Part shown: positions 33,195-46,905 of the stretch, in pieces
Numbering within the stretch: position 1 is the stretch's first letter
Layout of the letters: each line of letters opens with the position of its first letter
NCBI GenBank assembly: GCA_038025085.1
Contig: CM076148.1
Location: 18,944,001 to 19,008,000, forward strand
Direction: 5' to 3'
Length of the DNA: 64,000 nt
DNA from: Tetragonia tetragonoides
Lineage: Eukaryota > Streptophyta > Magnoliopsida > Caryophyllales > Aizoaceae
The notes under the pieces: model-generated
The model's input: the letters and a program-made list of their open reading frames with translations, nothing else
Told to the model about the DNA's origin: nothing
Database searches by the model: none
Translations under genes and position numbers: made by a program

Positions 33195-34798
33195 ATGGCG
33201 AGCAGAAAACTTGTTCGTGATTTTGTGCTATCAAAGCAACCACTATTTCATCAGTTCTTAACTTCTCAACAGGTGTGTTGTATTTTCCTTACCATTTCTC
33301 AGTTTTCCTTGTCTATTTGTCAGTTTCGTTATTTGGGTTCTTAAAAAGAATCATTACTTTCAATTGCAGCACTGTCATACAAGATTAAGATTAATTGGGG
33401 CAAATGGGTATTCATCTAATCGCCAATTTAGTGTGTTTAATGAGTTCTCCAAGAAGATTAAAGGTGAAGCTGGCAGGTATTTTACATGCCCATTTCCCAT
33501 TTTTATGTGAGCAAATTGTTATTGTTGCTGTTGTTAAGTTGTGTAATTCTGAGAGATCTTTTGTAATTCCACTAGGCATTATGTGTGTGTTTTCTTCGAA
33601 GAATCTACTATTTAGTTTGCTCCAAGCATGTTTGTTTCTTTCTCTCCTCTTAGTGTCTTAGTTCGGGGTCATTTTTTATCCTAAAGAATGAGGCTTTTTA
33701 ATATATCCTATTGTATGATCAGATAAAGGTGTTGGCCTGGTGATAGGCTTTGAAGTAGGTTCTTTTATTGCTTTTGTTGCTCATTTTGTTGTCCTTCAGT
33801 TTAATTGTTTATTTTGTTTTTGAACATCAAACTGAAATTTGTTGAAGCAACTTATCGCCAAAATTCAACTACAAAAAATTCTATAGTCCTTAGAGCCCTC
33901 TTTCCACTGTTGGGAGTACAACAAACTGTAAGAAGCACAAAACCAAGCTACAGGCATGCAGAGAACCCCCCCCCCCCTCTTTCCCTACACCTGTTTTAGC
34001 TAATACATCAAATGATATGCGAAATTTTGGAGTCCGCTAGGGACGAGATGAAATCTATCTCATTGAATTTGATCCACCACTCCCAGGGACGCTTTTCTTT
34101 ATGTTGTACCCAGCTTGCTAATAGCGTTAATTGAATCACAGTTGAAGTGAACTTCAGAATGAGTACAGCCTGCTCTTTGTTTTAGCATACAAAGGCAATA
34201 GAAAATCCCTAACAGCTCTTCGTGATTGGAATTAGATACACCCAAGTCAAACAAAAACACACCTTGAATATCGTCTTGAATCCCTGAAGATTGCCCCACA
34301 GCCTGCTGGTCCAGGTTTTTCAATTGCAAACCCATCAGGGTTAATGGTTAGCCAGCCTGCTTTTGGTGGTTTCCATATAGTGTCTTCTCTTTTCAGCTTG
34401 GCAGTTATTTGCATTTTTTCTCTTCATATAGTGATAAAATCATGTTGGAGCTTCAAACCAATGGTGTAACCCAGCTGCTTCCGGGGATGTGAAGGCATTG
34501 ATCCACCGCCAAGTTCTCAACTTGACAAGATCCAAAAGTTCAGGGAGCCTGATTGAAGTCTTCTGGAAGCATTTCTGGAGTACTTTCTCACCATACAGAC
34601 CATAGATACATGACCAAACTTGCCCTGCTTGAGTCTTTATTGAAATTTTTTGCCATTGCTAAGAATTTCTTCTGATTACTTGGCATACCCCAATTTATTT
34701 CCCACTAGCTGTGGCCTGTGAACCAAGTACCACATCATTGAGTTATGACACTGAACAAAAAGGTGATGAGTGGTTTCGTAGGCTTCTTGACTGAGGGC

Positions 34799-34829
<31 letters not shown>

Positions 34830-37800
34830 TTCTTCATCTAGGGACCCCCCCCCCCCCTTGAGGCAAGGTTTACCTTGGAAGCTATTCTATCTTGCAGCAC
34901 TTGCCAACAGAATATTTGCACTTTACTAGGAAGTAGGAGCTGGAGATTTCCAAATACTGTTTGCCATACCCAATTGGTGTCTCAACAGTGTGTGCAATTC
35001 ATTATCCATGTCTAGTAGTGCTGGCTTTGTTTCCATAAAAAGTTACTCTTGGCTTGTCACATACCTTGTGGTGCATTGGGAATTTTTGATATGCTAGGCG
35101 TTGTGGGTTAGAATCATGTACTAGACTACAAGTAAGAGACTGGAATTTGAAACTCTTTGCTATTCGCATTTAAATTAGCAATTTTGTGTTTGTTTATCAG
35201 TGGTTTACTTTTGTTTGAGTCTCCTTTACCAACTGGTTTGGATCACCTTTGCAATTGTGGTTATTTGCTGCACGTGGTTTCTATTTTTCTTTGAACATTT
35301 TTTTTTCTTATTCCCTCTGTATAGTAATAAGGAATTCCAACAGTCAGTTAAGGAGCTAAAGGAGAGAGCAGAGGAGCTGAAAGGAGTTAAAGAAGATTTG
35401 AAAGTTAGGTAATCTGTTTAAAACTAGTACCTTCTTTCCTTAATGTTCGTTGTTGTTTTGGTTGGTAGTGGGATCCTTCTTTTAATTTTTTATGTATCTC
35501 TATCCTGACAAGAAGGTTAGATGGACTTCTTGACATTGTGAATGATTAATGCAGAATGAAGCAGACAACCGAGCAGCTGCATAAGCGTGTCGATGGTGTG
35601 TGGACAGAAGCTGAAGAGACTGCAAAGAAGGTGTGTTCAAGATTTAATGCTACTAGTACCCGTAGCATCAAGGATATGCTTATGGCTCCAGGTCTCTTGA
35701 TAATCTCATTTTGGGAAACGAACTTAAAAGTTAATATTCATGATGCATGAAGAATATTCCTGTTGCGTAAAATAGCGATGGACCTTATGGGTCCAAACTG
35801 CTACTTTGTCAAAGGATGGTCCAATCTACTAAATTTCATCGTCCTAATATATATCAAGTTTACCTTTGACATGCATCAATATTATTTTTGTGTAAAGTAG
35901 TTAAATGGTAGACTATGCAACAAATTGTATCCCATTGCCTTCTCTTGCAATATGTAAGCAGGACTAATTTTTTTGGGATGAAAAAGACTATTATGGTTAT
36001 TAGCAGGTTTGTTACTCTCCTATGCTGATTGATTAAAATGTTATCTGTTCAAGTCATTTTCTGCACTGCAGTGTCTTTTTTTAGTCTGTTTCTGTCCGAT
36101 TGGTGATACTGTTTATTTATTAAAATTTGAAAGGTCTAACCTTTACTTCCATAATTGTTATCAGATGCTTAGCTTAGCATTATACTCATCGGCCAACATT
36201 ATCATCATTTGTTGTTAATGAAGAATACGGTTGAGTATAGTTCGTCTCCCAATCCCTATTTTCCAGTATGCTGTGAACGTCATGGATCTTGTTCCTGTAA
36301 TTTTTTTATGCTTACGTTGTTATTGTATGTTGGAGTCTGACATATTGAAGATTCCTTGAGTTGGGTGTCAGAATCATCTTTTGGACATGTATTACATTAT
36401 GATAAGCAAATGATAGTTCTATTTCCATACAGGTGTCTGCAAACATGAAAGAAAAGATTTCATCAGCAAAAGAGGAGGTCTGCTCAGTTTACTACGCAGT
36501 TGGAGTTCAGTTCTTATTTTGCACAATAAATGCAGCATATTTATGTCTGATGTATATATATTTCAGGTCAAGGAGACTCTTGGTTTTGGGAAGCAGGAGT
36601 CTTCATCATCTACTGGTACATCAGCAAATGATGATGCCAATGTGAAAGACGGGACCAAGCCTCCGTCTGGTGAAGAACAGCCCCAATCTGAGCCCAGTGG
36701 TACTGCAGAGACATTATTTGGCAAATTTCGATCGACTGTTACTTCATCTTCTCCCAAGGTTTCATTGGCCTTCCAGAAACTGAAGGAAGCAAAAGTGGCT
36801 GATTTGGCCAAGAAGAGTTATGACATAGTAAAGGAAGAATTGAGTGGTAAACCAAGGAGGAAACAAAGGCAATATGCAGCTTCATCTTCATCAACAGGGG
36901 AAACAAGTGACCGAACTGAAATGGTTTTTGTACCGAAAAAGCAGTCCCCTTGGGGCAAAAAGTGGGAGTCACTTAAAGAAAAGGTGAATGTTTTTGATAT
37001 GTCAATGCTGACAATATTTGGAATCAACTATTTATATTTATGTAACACGTTATCTCATCGTTCTTTCTAGATGCGAGGCCATCCGATGTTCAAGCGTGTC
37101 ACTAAGATAAGTGAACCTGTAGTGACAAAGACCAATGAGGTAAATTGTGGATACAATCATCTGCTGCATTTATCGCCCCTATTGCATGAAGATAAAGCAG
37201 TTTTACATTGATTAGTTAGATCCTCCACGATTGGGGTTGCAGTTTCAGCTACTGTTTTGGTTACCATGTTTATTTCCCTTCCTTTTCTAGAGAAGAGGTG
37301 CAAACGGCAAATAGAATTATGAGTCTTGGTTTTTTTTGAATAACAAACTTGCATTAACAGTCTGTTGCTTTACCGATTTAGGATAATTCTTCCAGACATG
37401 TTTGAACCCTATTGATCGTTTTTTTATGATGTTTAAGATGGTCCCCACTTGGGCGAAATCAGACTAAGTTTACAATTCTTAAAGTCCTTTTTAAAGCTGA
37501 AATTTCTTTGGCTCAATTTGTCCTGTAAGAGTTCTATTGCTCTTCTTTGAGAAACATAAATAGGTCATTATCCTTTCTTCTGAGTCTATATCTCTGTAGC
37601 TGTTAAGCACACTGAAAATAGGCCCAGTCACACTTTCTCAGGAGGGATAAGGAATCTTTCTTTACTTGAGTCAGTTCAGTAAGATAACTAATTGTTCCAA
37701 AGGGTAATCATTATTTTTTTTAATAGTGAGGACTTGTGTTGGATTCAGTTTTGCGCTGTTTATATTGTTGTCAAGTTATACGCAAAGACAGGAAAGATCT

Positions 37801-39890
37801 ACATTGAAATTTATGGATCATGACCAAATATTATTGAAATGCCATGGACATTGCACATGGACATCGACAGTTAAAACCATAATGCAGAAATCCTGGAATC
37901 AGAAGTTCCATTCTCAGTGACCTAGGATGAACTACATTGAAGTTATATCTCTGTTTTTGAGATGCTGTGACTCCAGAACTTTCAAGTTTGCTCTCTTCTT
38001 GCATCATCATATGTCCTGCCCCCTGAAAACCTGGATATTATAAAATTAAATTGGTAGTAATACTCGATATAGCACAGTTATTTTCAAGTGCTGATGTCTA
38101 TTATCACTTGGTGGCAGAAACAATAAAAACCAAAACAGTTAGCAATTAAACTTTTTGCAAGATTTATGTTGCTGATTGTTCTCTGTTATTTCAACCTTAG
38201 TGATTGTGCTTCAAACTCTTGTGTCAGTTGGCAGAAGATTTGCAGGAAAGGTGGGAGACTAGTGATAGTCCTGTGGTAATCAAAATTCAGGAGTAAGTTT
38301 GACAATTTGTTATGGTTGAGCTCAAGGTCTCTAAATAGGCTAGTGGTCGGATAAAATGTACATTGCTAATTCTCTCCATTGATCCATAACAGTCTTAACG
38401 ATAGAGTTTTTGGAGAAAATGATGCTGCACTATCATTCAAGGAAATACGTCGCCGTGATCCGTATGTAGCTGTAAAAAAACTCCTACTTGCTCTAGATTT
38501 TAATTGCTTCTCTAAGAGCACTTTACTGAAAGGTGTCACCTTTTTTTTGATGCCAGATCCTTCTCATTGCCCGACTTTGTTGCAGAGGTTCAGGAAGTAA
38601 TCAAGCCAGTTTTACATGGATACATCAAGGTAAAAGTTGGAAATCCTGTTCGCTGCAGCCTGTTTGTGCATTTCTTGTTTTTGATCTTCATCCTGTCTGT
38701 GCATTTTCCCTTTATGATGTTGCCCTGTCAAGGACAATATTTACTTGACAAATTTTCACTCCACAGGGAGATGTTGAACTCTTGACAAAATATTGTAGCC
38801 CGGAGGTCATTGAGCGTTGTAAAGCAGAGCACAAGGTTTATGAAGCCCAGGGTATTTTTTTTGATAATAAGGTCAGCTGTTTCAACTTAACCTCATTAAT
38901 GTCCAAGTATTTATCATATGCATGACTATGACTGTAAGGTGCTGAAGTGCAACTCTGATTATTGCAAGATACCTGTAGCAGTAACCATTTCCAAATAGCT
39001 TGGGGTACTGACATGAGTTTCTTTATGAAGTGGTTCTGTCAGATATTTTTACTGGTCATCTTTATATCTTCTTCACATCAAGGGACCATAGCTTTTCTAT
39101 AGTTAAATTTTTGTTTCCATGGTTCCTAATAATAGATATTGGGGAATTTGGGGAACTGGGAAGTAGATATTTACGATGCATATGAATGTCAAAAATTTTC
39201 GTGACAATTCCTTTCTTTCATTTTCTTTTCAATTTGGGGGGTGGAGTGGGGGGATCATAGGCTCAGGAAGAGAAGCATCCCTTGTTGGTAATGGAGTTGG
39301 AGGTCTGACTCTGACATGTTTCCTTGGATTGGAAAAGGTTTTTGGCCACAGACCATGGCCCATGGTGCACAACGATATTGAGCAAAAGTCTTCTAAGTTC
39401 TAATCAGTGAAGATTTCTATGATAAAATAGCTATATTTTTCACACGCCTTAACCCCAGAGCCTCTCTTGAGCTTCTCTGACTTCTCGCCTAGGGTGGGGT
39501 AAGGCTTATCTGATGTATGTAGCCTTACACCTGCACAGGGGCTGTTTCAATTTGGCTCTTGACGGAAGGGCTTTGACTGCCTGCCTCTTCAGAGCATATG
39601 AGAACCTTCTAATGCTTTAAAAGTTCATCTTGGATTAGTTCATCATAATCCAAAGCTGAATTGCCTAAGAGCGATTGTTCCATCTCTTTGGGAAATGGAC
39701 AAACCAGACTGCCAATCTGCCATCGTAGCAAATGATAGTTAGATAAATACTAAAAACAATTGTGGACTACTTTCTTTCCTTTTCCCATTTCTTTCTCTTA
39801 GGGCCACTGGAGGTTTTCCTGGTCGTTAACTTCAGGGCCCATGGGATTAGTCAAGCAAAGCTTGGACACCCATGTTATCTAAAAATAAAA

Positions 39891-39922
<32 letters not shown>

Positions 39923-42900
39923 CTAAAAACAATTATAGTAGATCGATGTCCATTATCCTATATAAATGAATGGCTAGGAAGGTGGTGAATAAGCAGTTTA
40001 ACTGTAGGGACAGAAAGTCCTTTGTGACGGGAGTACAGAACCCATATTCTTCCAACCGCTTTCTAGATTTCCTCTCTTTCATGGTTGGGGAAAGAGTTTG
40101 TCTGACTATCATGTTATAGGAAGAGAGTGAATTTGTGCTTACTAAGTGCCTTGCCTTGAAGTCAAGTAAGGGAACTTGAACAAGGCTAGGCACCTGTTCT
40201 CTATCTTTCAAACGTCCTTTCTTTCACTCTCGGGTCACTTCTTTTATTTTACATTATGGATTTTCCTTCTCCATCCAAGCTTCCCGATGGGCCTCGAGCT
40301 CAGTTCAATCCTGTATCTTTCTCCTTTTTTGGTCTTTGTAAGTGGGTTTTGTCCGAGATGAGTTACCAAATCACTGGTGTCGGACCTTCAGGTTTCAGCC
40401 TTGGTCAGCAGATACAAAAGAGCCTGCCCGGGACGTGGTCCGCCGGGGGGGGGGGGGGGGTACCCAGATTTGACCAGACCTGCCGGAGAGTTCATTATAA
40501 ATGTGGTCTTCAAGATTGTTTTTCTTACTTGGGGACAGATCGTGGTTCAATATTACGATCATAGGAATACCAAGCAGCTGTGATTAATGGGCCATTTCTA
40601 TGATATTAGCATATTGGTACAAGTCTTTTTGCTGTTGAACGACTAAGTTGATAAGTTTTCTTCATACTGCAAGCTGACTATGGCATACTCTCCTCACAGA
40701 AAAGAAAAGAATTGTACAAAAATGAATGGAAATGAAGGAAGCACAGAGGACATATCTCTCTCTCTCTCACATTGGACCTTAGAAATAGAGTAACTACGAA
40801 AAGCCCCTGCCCTGTAGGCCACAAAGAAGCTTAATAAATAACCCCGGTCCAAACTAAAGCAAGTGGCAAAGATGTTACAGAGAAGAATTGTACATTCAGC
40901 TCAAGCCGCACACACCACGATACTGCCATCAAAGCACACTTCCAAAGCACCCTCTCTTACTTCCTCTTTCCAAATTTCACAATATGAACATGTGAAAAGT
41001 TCGAAACAGTAGACGGAACCACCGAATCCTCATACCAAACAGTCTGCCACCAAAGGTATCGAGCAGCCTCACAATTGCAGAAAAAGGTGTGAAGCCATAC
41101 CACTGCTTGCCCACAAAGCACGCTGATATGAGGAGAAATCAACAATCCTGGCCTTCTCTGCTGCCGGATGTCATTGATATTCACCCTACCCTAAGCCAAA
41201 CTCTACACAAAAGCCCATGCTTTCAAAAGGAAGCTTTGCTTTCCAAAGAAAGTTAGCATGTAGCAAACTTGGAGACATGTGATGGAGTTCTTAAAACACT
41301 TTAAAAGGTAATTTCTAGAGAACATTACCGAAGAAAAGACTTACTAGAGAAATTCCCCACATAATTTCCCAGCCACACCCCGGGTTCAGCGTTCAGATAT
41401 CTGCACAGAACATAGACAGCAAAGAACATAGACAGAACATTTCCCTATCATGGATAAGTGTCCTTACGTGAAGATTCCAAGAACGATCCTGCACAGAATA
41501 AGGCTCATGTACACAACCATTTTGAAGTGTAGAAAGCTGAAACTAATGAGAGAACCTTGTGCAAAATGCATTTACGTCCTGCCAAACATCCTCCCAGAAT
41601 CTAACCCCTAACCCTCCTTCCTTTCTGCCTGAATTGGGGAAAGAAGAAGGTAACACAGGAGAAACAAACTTCCATGGGTAAGCATGGGTAACCTCTGTAT
41701 CCCAATTGTTTTGTTGCATCCCATACTGACTCCTAATAACATGGTGTCGTAGAGCATCCGACTCCCAAGGAAACCGCCATAGCTACTTTACAACAAGGGC
41801 TATACTATTCAGAACCAGACATGCCACACCTAATCCCTCCTGTATTTTGCCTGCACACCTTATCCCAGCCCACTAGTGATCCTTCTTATTACATCAACCC
41901 CCAACCATAAGAAATCCCTCGTCAACTTCTCAATCTTCTTACTCCTATTGTAAACAAAGATAAGAGATACAAAAGAATACTAGTCAAACAGGACTTTGAT
42001 CTGGGGATAATGCCCCTCAAAGAAGTAGACCCTCTTTCACCCATCTAGTCGACAAATCGTTTTGAAACACGTGGAATCACCGGTTCCCAAACTGAGTCTG
42101 AACGGGATTTCCCAGCTAACAGCACTCCCAAAAATTTGAGTGGCTAACGCTGAAGCTGACACCCGACCAGGTTTGCAAGCTCATTAAGGGCGCCCTCATC
42201 CAGATATACCAGCGGAACTACACTTAGAAGATTTATCTTCATACAAAAACAATAAGCTAATAATTCAAAAACTGTCGAATCGTGAGGACAACTCTGAAAC
42301 TTAACCACATCAGCAGTCAAAAAAGTACAAACTGCAATTGTGAGATGTGAAATGCACCCTGCTTACTTTAAAAACCCTCTAGCCTACCAACTTCAATACT
42401 CCTGTCCAACATCTTACCCAGTACATCCACAAGTTTGAAAAGGATGGGAGAAAGGGGAATCCCCTTATTGCAATCCCCTAGAAGAAAAGAACCACTCCCT
42501 TGGTGTCCCGTGTCCTGTGTCCCATTTACAAGTACGGAGAAAAAAGCTTTACAAAAGCACCTCCTAATCTGCCGCCTCCACCGTTGTCTGAACTCTTTCT
42601 TCTGAAGCACAACATCAAGGAAATCCAGCAAAACCTCTCATACGCCTTCTCAAAATGGTTTTATATTTTCCTGCCAATTGTTTCATGGATGAACTGCCTT
42701 GTATTTTGGTTTAGGTTCTTTTGCAATTTTCATGTTCTTAAACCTGAGGAAACCGTGATAGTTGAATTGATGTGAACCCGATAGTCAACCAAAATTATTC
42801 AAAAAAACATTCTTTCAGTTTTCAGAAATAAATTACAACCCTAGAGCTAACAAAATCTAAATGTATTCAAATATGAATATGAATCTAGTTTCTCTTGAAA

Positions 42901-44901
42901 TCGGAAATTTCAATGACTAGGTATGCTATAAAGTAATAAACCTATTTTTAACTTGATTTGATACGACCTGAAGGCTGAAAATGATTTCGAATTAACGTGT
43001 ACCCCTAGTTAATCAAAACTCGATCCAACCCAACCCCAACCAAAGTTACCACGCCAACACCAGCAAAAACCCTATCCAACTTGACATGACTAGTACTCAT
43101 GCAACCCTATATATCTAGAACCCATGATAACTGATAATACCCTACTCAAATTGTACTTGACCGACCGGATCGCCACCTCTATTTTTCCGTTTTTCTTTGG
43201 CTATGCAATCTTTTCATAAAGTTTCTAGATGGGATTCTCAAATATGGTAAAATGCATGCTGTACTGTTACTATTTGGAATGCATAAATGCTTGAGCTGGA
43301 CCTCAATGTGTTTAAGCTACTATTGTGTTTTCCGTCACTTGGACTGCTTGTACAGTATTGTCTTTTTTAGACATGGATAAGAAAAGAGTAAAAAACAAAA
43401 AAGCCCTGCTCTGTGCATATTACAATTCTAGCTTTCTTTTGGGTTCTAATACTGCTGATTCTTTCCGTGTTGGATTAGTGGTATGACTGATCTAATGCTT
43501 GTTTCCATAACAGATTTTGCATGTATCAGAGGTGGATGTTAGAGAGACCAAAATGATGGGAACCACTCCCGTTATTATTCTTGCGGTGAGAAGCTTGTGA
43601 AGTTCGATAGATCTCTTGAATGATGGTATTTCACGATGCATCATGTTTTGTTATTAACATAGTTGCTTGTCTCTTTGCTCCAGTTCCAAACACAGCAAGT
43701 TTACTGTGTACGTGATAGACAGGGTTCTGTAACTGAAGGTAGCAAGGTAAACACGGAGTCCCTTTTCTTTTTCCTGTTTTGGAATTTATGTCATCGTGCC
43801 AAAAGAACGAAGATTTAGTTGGCAAAAGTGGGGAATACTCTTTGACCTCTTGGGTTTTAAACTTAAGTACATGGATGATGCACGCGGCAATATTTTACTC
43901 TGAAGTACTCCCTTTTCTTATCATACACATACAAATAAAAACAGTACTTCCTGTTGAGGGGAATATCACTTTCTATCAATTTTTGTATTGCTGAAAAATA
44001 ATGTCCCACTTCCTAATTATGGATTATGGTATCATGTTACTATCTAATATCCCATACTGGTTGCCATATTTTCTTCAACAAACATGCCATATCCAAGTGA
44101 AACAATTACTTGTGATGTGAGGATTACAACAATACAACTTTTTGAGAATAACATGATGAGTTTAATCTATGTACTAGATCATTTGAGCTCTTTTTTTTTT
44201 TATGTTTTTTCATATGAGAGCTCAATATGAAGGCCAAGATGATTATTTCGGTGTGTACATTTGTTTTCATGAAGTTTTCACAGTCCATTGATTTTGACTA
44301 TTTAAGAGTATTGACAATGAAACTCTGAACCCTACAGAAGGGAATAGATTTTCAGCAATAGATCTCTTAGTTTCCTAGCTGTTCCATCTAAATATTTTGT
44401 GGATTATTTTGCAGTCACATGAATGCAACATAATAAAACATTGTATGGACTTGGTCCATGGTGGATCAAGGGACTAAATCTTTTTTAAAATACCCTCCAT
44501 GTCCTAAAAGATTTGAACTAGTGTCCTTGGTCCACAGTGGATCAAGTCCACACAACACAAGCAGATGCAACATGAATTTCTTATCCTTACCTTGTATTTG
44601 TTAAACATAATTCATCAACCCAAAAAACGACATGAATTTCTTCCCTGTGCTATCCTGTATTTATTGAGCATGATGCCTCCACACTAGCTAGTAGTTGTAA
44701 TGGCGGTATGGACTATTATAATTTTGCACACTGCATGACATAGTGTTGTATTTGGTAATGTTGAAACAGGATACTATCCACACTGTTTATTATGCATGGG
44801 CTATGCAACAAATGGAGCCTGAAGATGTTGGCGAGGATGCTATATATTCAATGTGGAGGCTAAGGGAAATGCAACAACTTGGTGTAGCGGCTCTCATTTA
44901 G
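33195..44901 (+). CDS. TIM44: TIM44-type mitochondrial import inner membrane translocase subunit
   Basis: Fourteen exons with GT/AG borders join in phase: 33195-33272, 33370-33476, 35325-35408, 35555-35630, 36433-36477, 36567-36983, 37071-37139, 38228-38292, 38393-38461, 38557-38629, 38767-38871, 43514-43585, 43684-43746 and 44770-44901. The product is 484 residues, normal for plant TIM44. It begins [20 protein letters not shown], an Arg/Lys-containing presequence. Residues 62-115 are a charged coiled coil ([20 protein letters not shown]). The C-terminal half (about 293-484) is the Tim44 domain, including [18 protein letters not shown] at the end. TIM44 tethers matrix Hsp70 to the TIM23 channel and binds cardiolipin membranes. 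No break is seen. Intron 11 (38872-43513) is swollen to 4.6 kb by transposon fragments. The family call rests on recognition of the N- and C-terminal sequences. Confidence 0.93.
33966..33977. repeat. Poly-C run in TIM44 intron 2
   Basis: Twelve consecutive C. A T-run (about 34799-34826) and a 13-C run (34845-34857) lie further along in the same intron. These lengths are prone to sequencing error. Confidence 0.9.
34040..35060 (-). pseudogene. LINE 3' fragment in TIM44 intron 2 (RNase H and zinc-finger region)
   Basis: On the minus strand 34335-34099 gives [20 protein letters not shown] and [11 protein letters not shown], the E and D blocks of the RNase H domain found in plant LINEs. Upstream on that strand (about 34800-34700) [13 protein letters not shown] fits the zf-RVT zinc-binding region. 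Order and strand agree with one LINE inserted opposite to TIM44. Frameshifts are frequent. Confidence 0.7.
39470..39545 (-). mobile_element. SINE-like fragment in TIM44 intron 11
   Basis: GGGGTAAGGCTTATCTGATGT followed by GTAGCCTTAC and GGGGCTGTTTC resembles the reverse complement of the tRNA-derived Au/TS-type SINE body of angiosperms. There are no clear A and B boxes or duplications, so this is a partial call. Confidence 0.4.
39889..39921. repeat. (AAT)n microsatellite
   Basis: About ten AAT units in TIM44 intron 11. Confidence 0.95.
40445..40460. repeat. Poly-G run (16 G) in TIM44 intron 11
   Basis: CCGCC is followed by 16 G and TACCC. A run of this length can form a G-quadruplex and is hard to sequence. 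Confidence 0.9.
40700..42660 (-). pseudogene. LINE remnant in TIM44 intron 11
   Basis: On the minus strand about 42650-42368 reads WISLMLC then [28 protein letters not shown] and [12 protein letters not shown], the RT region around the SVLVNG/PLSP blocks of plant LINEs. Further downstream on that strand 41184-40957 gives [20 protein letters not shown] and AARYLWW, the zf-RVT zinc finger. The RT region between (FADD box) is too decayed to place. It lies opposite to the host gene, like the LINE in intron 2. A short CT repeat (40755-40768) marks its 3' side. Confidence 0.75.
42780..43190. other. AACCC-rich decayed sequence in TIM44 intron 11
   Basis: Words such as GATCCAACCCAACCCCAACC recur in an AT-rich background. 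It resembles the decayed ends of small non-autonomous DNA transposons but no boundary can be drawn. Confidence 0.3.
44447..44549. mobile_element. Foldback element (MITE-like) in TIM44 intron 13
   Basis: The arms GGACTTGGTCCATGGTGGAT and, on the other strand, GGACTTGATCCACTGTGGAC are about 29 bp each and mostly complementary, around a ~45-bp AT-rich loop. Each arm is itself partly palindromic (TCCATGGTGGA). No target duplication is evident, so the family is open. Confidence 0.6.
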
Positions 44902-46760
44902 GTTCCAACCATTTTTTTCTCCCCGCCTTTGTTGATTATGTGTTGTATCTTAGGGCTGCTTCAGCTGAATAGCTTATAACAGGGTTCTAAAGTACGTATT
45001 GAGAGGGGTAATTTTAGGGGAAAGCAAGTCTGAGAAAGCTACCATACGTTATTTTGTGGGGTAATAACTTGTGGGAATTTGGTGTGTTTGTTTCCCCAAA
45101 CCCTTCTCTTTCATTGAGCTACAAAGTCACTGGCAACTCATAAGCTACTTCAGAAGATCGTGCCAACATAACCCTTCTACTCTTCCCTAATTTTTTTATG
45201 TTTCGTAGGGAAGTTTTTACTTAGAGAGGTTTTTACGTAGGCAATTTTCAACTCATTCTTGTAGGAGATTCTTAAATTTTTTGAGAAATACAGTCCGAAA
45301 ATTAATCGGATGAAGTGTAGCTATTACTGGAAGTTGAATAAATATTTTTGATACTGTACGTTCTAGTGTAATCTTATTTCTTTTATTGTTTTGATCGAGT
45401 GTGACGTTCACTGGTATAGCCGTATAGCAGAGATCATTGTAATAACATGAGGTATTTTTTCCTGAAGGTATCACTTTTTATGTACGGTGATGTTTTTTAC
45501 TTACAACCATCATAACTCATGCATAAGGCCGCCTCATATGAGTTTTTTATGTAAACTATTATCTCATTTAAAAAAACCAATCACGACCCATTCCACAACA
45601 TCAAGTCATCAACTTTGTGAACTCCAATTTACATGCAAATCCCTTTTGCTCTTCCCTTATGTTCACTTGAAATTAAACAAATCAAATAGCTCTCTGAACC
45701 TGAACATCGAAAACGTTGGCACTGGCTACCAAAAGTGCCAAGGAGAGGAGATGGTAAGGAAAAGCGATAGGATAAATGCTAGTAGAGAAGCCGTGATGCC
45801 CAATACAACCACCTCAGCAGCCATGTCGTCGTTGTTGTCTGTCATCAATGAAGAAGCTGGATGAGGTGGCTGAGTGGAAAAGGCGGCCTTATACATGGGA
45901 TGCTGGTCCAGAAGAGGAGACAACACGGATCATCTGGTTCCATGTATTCTGGTTCGGCTTGCTTATGGGATAGCCCGGTTTGAGATCTCTGCTAGTTCTT
46001 AGACCACTTTATTTATTTAATTTTTATCATCACTCTCAAGCCACTTTTGGTAAGTCACACTTTATCTATGTCTATATCTATCGTACTAAAACAGCTGCCA
46101 CTAAAAATAGGTTTGGCCATGTAGCAGCCTCACGGAAATAAAAATTTCCCGTGTAAATCATCCTATGTTTTCTAGCCTAATTTCATGCCTCCACCTAAAA
46201 TAACTCATTTAAGCACGAGTGCACGACATAGGCTCAAGCATAAGCACGACCTGAGCCTACATTTAGAATGAGCCGACAGAGCACAACACGATAAGGCACG
46301 GAACACGACACGACACCGTTACAAAGCACAAAGTCATGACACAAAGACGACACATACGCGGCACAAAGTCATCTATATTCATTTGTTTGGAAAACAAGCA
46401 CGATCCCTACAGTTAAAATCTTGGGCAATATTGTAAGGTAGAAGCTTTTAGAGATAAGAATGAGATGCTTCGATTATTACATACATCAAAACATTTAGAA
46501 TCCAGAGTATTTATAGATCCTATGGACATAGGTTACAACCAATTATCCATCCGTGATTCACATGTTACATGCATATACAAACACCCTACTAGAAGCTACT
46601 TCGCTCATACATTGGTCAGATTCTATCTTTTACATGCATAGGTTAGGTCGGAGTAAATCAGCTTAACTCTTACATACACTAATTGGATGGATTAACTCTT
46701 GATGAACCATTCACATGTTTTTGCTTATTCTCGTAACAGGCAACTCTTTTTTCGCAGCCC
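44902..46760. other. Intergenic region between TIM44 and the PPR gene; CACGA-rich patch
   Basis: Begins with the TIM44 3' UTR. At about 46208-46370 the words GCACGA, CACGAC and ACACGA repeat many times (for example GGAACACGACACGACACCG). Such patches occur in decayed hAT-type MITEs, but I see no ends. No gene is recognised. Confidence 0.45.
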
Positions 46761-46769
46761 TTCTAAGCG

Positions 46770-46905
46770 AGGAATTATTGTGTAGTTAAGGAGCACTGCT
46801 CCTTCCTCTCCCAAAATAGAAAATTATTAATTTGAATTTACAGTGGGCTTCACTTATTTTATAAGAGCAGGGAGCAATGCTCCTAGACTATGCAATAATT
46901 TCTCC
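46770..46905. mobile_element. Mutator-type MITE, 136 bp
   Basis: The inverted ends AGGAATTATTGTGTAG...AAGGAGCACTGCTCC and GGAGAAATTATTGCATAG...TAGGAGCATTGCTCC (other strand) flank an AT-rich centre. A perfect 9-bp duplication TTCTAAGCG lies at 46761-46769 and 46906-46914; nine bases is the Mutator length. Confidence 0.88.
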
